Positions 62,930 through 64,000 of a stretch of DNA of 64,000 bases are shown piece after piece. The stretch comes from Cohnella cholangitidis. GTDB taxonomy: Bacteria; Bacillota; Bacilli; Paenibacillales; Paenibacillaceae. Within the stretch, counting starts at the first letter, position 1. Every line of letters begins with the position of its first letter. Where the stretch lies: the NCBI RefSeq assembly GCF_014107495.1, contig NZ_CP041969.1, positions 1,919,001 to 1,983,000 of the forward strand, in the 5' to 3' direction. The translations under genes and the position numbers were made by a program. A model generated the notes under the pieces. It was not told the DNA's origin and did no database searches. It was given only the letters and a program-made list of their open reading frames with translations.

Positions 62930-64000
62930 TGGAATCCCCTCTTTTTTTGCGAATCATGGCGATGATCAGCAGCAATCCCGGGTACGCGATCGTAATGACG
63001 AGTCCGATCCTGCCGACGCTTTGGATAATTTCATACATGTTCAAGATGTTCTGAGGAACCATCGCGATGAAAAAAACGGCAGGCAAAAGAAAAAAAGCAA
63101 ACATTTTGTGGTCGCGCAAGCGAAACAGCTTGCTCATCTCTTTGATCGCAAGAAAATAACTCGAGAAGAGAGTCGTGAATACCGCCGTTACCCACACGGC
63201 CAGAAACGCGGCATCCAAGCGTTCCAAAACGTTCGCGGGCAACGATGTCGCCTTCGCCAGCTCCAACGTCGGCCAAAGCAGATTCTTCGTTTCTTCGGAA
63301 CCGAAGACGCTTACCGTCGCCGCGACGATCGTCACGTACAACCCACCCGAGATGACCATCCCCCACAGGCTTGCCTTCATCGCTTTCTCGGGATGACGCA
63401 TGGCCGGAATGACCGTCGTAATAATGAATGAACCTTGAAACAAAGCCCCAATAGTCATCACGCCTCTGATCATTCCTTTATGTTCGTTGCCCCAGACCGG
63501 CAAAAGATTGATCACGTCGGAATTTTTCAAAGACAGCGCGACGATTAACAAAGCCGGGCCCAAGAGAAGCGGAAAATAAAAATAGTGAATGTACGCGAAC
63601 GTCGTTATATCGTTGCGAGTGGAGATCGCGGCAAGCAGCAGCATCACGATAACGGTGACCTCTAGCGGCGTCTTGGTCAATACCGATGTAATCACCACTT
63701 CTCCGAACTCTCTCGCGGTCAGCGACGTCAGAACGGCGAAAAAACCGATAATCGCCGCGCTCCCGATCCAGGAGAACCACTTTCCGATAATCGCTTCGCT
63801 GTATTGGACGATCGACTGGTTCGGGAATCGCATGCCGAGCACCGTAATCAGAAACAAGCCTACAAATGCAAGCACCACTCCTAAGAATGTAACGAGAGGA
63901 GCCCCGGAATCGGCGGCACGAACGGCAAAAAGAGGGATCGGGAGCACGCCTACGCCGATAATGGTGCTGATAAGAATAGCCGCCGCCTGAATCATTGTAA
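62907..64000 (-). CDS. GerAB/YndE-type spore germination permease, start outside window
   Basis: A membrane protein of about 365 residues, 10 predicted helices, of the amino-acid/polyamine transporter fold; it is the B subunit of a germinant receptor and holds the ligand site in GerAB. IQAAAILISTIIGVGVLPIP is the conserved start of helix 1 and LGMRFPNQSIVQYSEAIIGK a typical loop. An in-frame ATG exists at 63995, but the frame stays open to the window end and family members start ~8-10 residues earlier, so the true start is probably outside. The C-terminus overlaps gerC. Confidence 0.9.
   Translation of the reverse strand, partial: TMIQAAAILISTIIGVGVLPIPLFAVRAADSGAPLVTFLGVVLAFVGLFLITVLGMRFPNQSIVQYSEAIIGKWFSWIGSAAIIGFFAVLTSLTAREFGEVVITSVLTKTPLEVTVIVMLLLAAISTRNDITTFAYIHYFYFPLLLGPALLIVALSLKNSDVINLLPVWGNEHKGMIRGVMTIGALFQGSFIITTVIPAMRHPEKAMKASLWGMVISGGLYVTIVAATVSVFGSEETKNLLWPTLELAKATSLPANVLERLDAAFLAVWVTAVFTTLFSSYFLAIKEMSKLFRLRDHKMFAFFLLPAVFFIAMVPQNILNMYEIIQSVGRIGLVITIAYPGLLLIIAMIRKKRGDSSENQPSV

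Overview
The window looks like a chromosomal segment of an endospore-forming, Gram-positive Firmicute, most likely Paenibacillaceae and possibly Cohnella-like. The evidence is Ger(x)C and GerAB germination proteins, a LytR-CpsA-Psr enzyme, UvsE, two guanine riboswitches with Bacillus-type attenuators, strong AGGAGG ribosome binding sites, TTG and GTG starts, and secreted proteins built on copper-amine-oxidase stalk domains. The genus is an inference from overall similarity and was not tested. No tRNA, rRNA, insertion sequence, prophage or CRISPR array was seen.

Layout. 1-6.4 kb: purine metabolism on the minus strand (purE-purK-purB start, an NCS2 purine permease and guaA); the pur operon and the permease each have a guanine riboswitch, terminator and sigma-A promoter. 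6.5-9.1 kb: MFS exporter, FadR-type regulator and Bcp peroxiredoxin. 9.2-16.3 kb: a sugar-type operon (SorC regulator, lipoprotein, ATPase, permease, a TrpA-like aldolase and an FGGY kinase) that parallels the lsr (AI-2) operon but uses a different lyase. 16.3-19.0 kb: an ABC-2 exporter. 19.1-21.5 kb: LCP enzyme and a glutamate-1-semialdehyde aminotransferase. 21.5-26.1 kb: a WG-repeat protein and two divergent sulfate-binding-like proteins, one behind a structured RNA leader. 26.1-44.1 kb: IMPase, then an exopolysaccharide locus: PilZ protein, unknown protein, Wzz and BY-kinase on plus; three glycosyltransferases, Wzy, Wzx, a VanZ-like protein and a 1480-residue modular secreted protein on minus; and an epimerase fused to GAF and possible degenerate GGDEF domains. 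44.3-50.7 kb: fabI, uvsE, a small conserved gene, a DnaA-box-like cluster, a PD-(D/E)XK-like nuclease, ddl and an amidase-domain protein. 51.0-64 kb: aconitase, YlbL-like protease, TPR protein, RCC1 protein, IclR regulator, alpha/beta hydrolase, a helical-domain/superoxide dismutase fusion and a spore germination cluster running off the right end.

How it fits together. Intracellular guanine probably controls de novo synthesis and purine uptake together through the two riboswitches. The SorC operon probably imports a small sugar-like compound, phosphorylates it and cleaves it. The exopolysaccharide locus has two candidate cyclic-di-GMP receptors (a PilZ protein and the epimerase fusion), suggesting second-messenger control of matrix production.

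Two things stand out. Three intergenic tandem arrays (about 4.2, 21.5 and 47.8 kb) have different sequences but the same ~51-bp period and the same design, a TAACGG-anchored palindrome, and all lie at gene 3' ends. Separately, seven otherwise conserved genes (purK, the permease, guaA, the FGGY kinase, LCP, the WG protein and the SOD fusion) each carry a single-base frameshift, usually in a short homopolymer. Because purK and guaA are housekeeping genes, base-level sequence errors are the likeliest cause, and these genes are annotated as whole genes with a frameshift.
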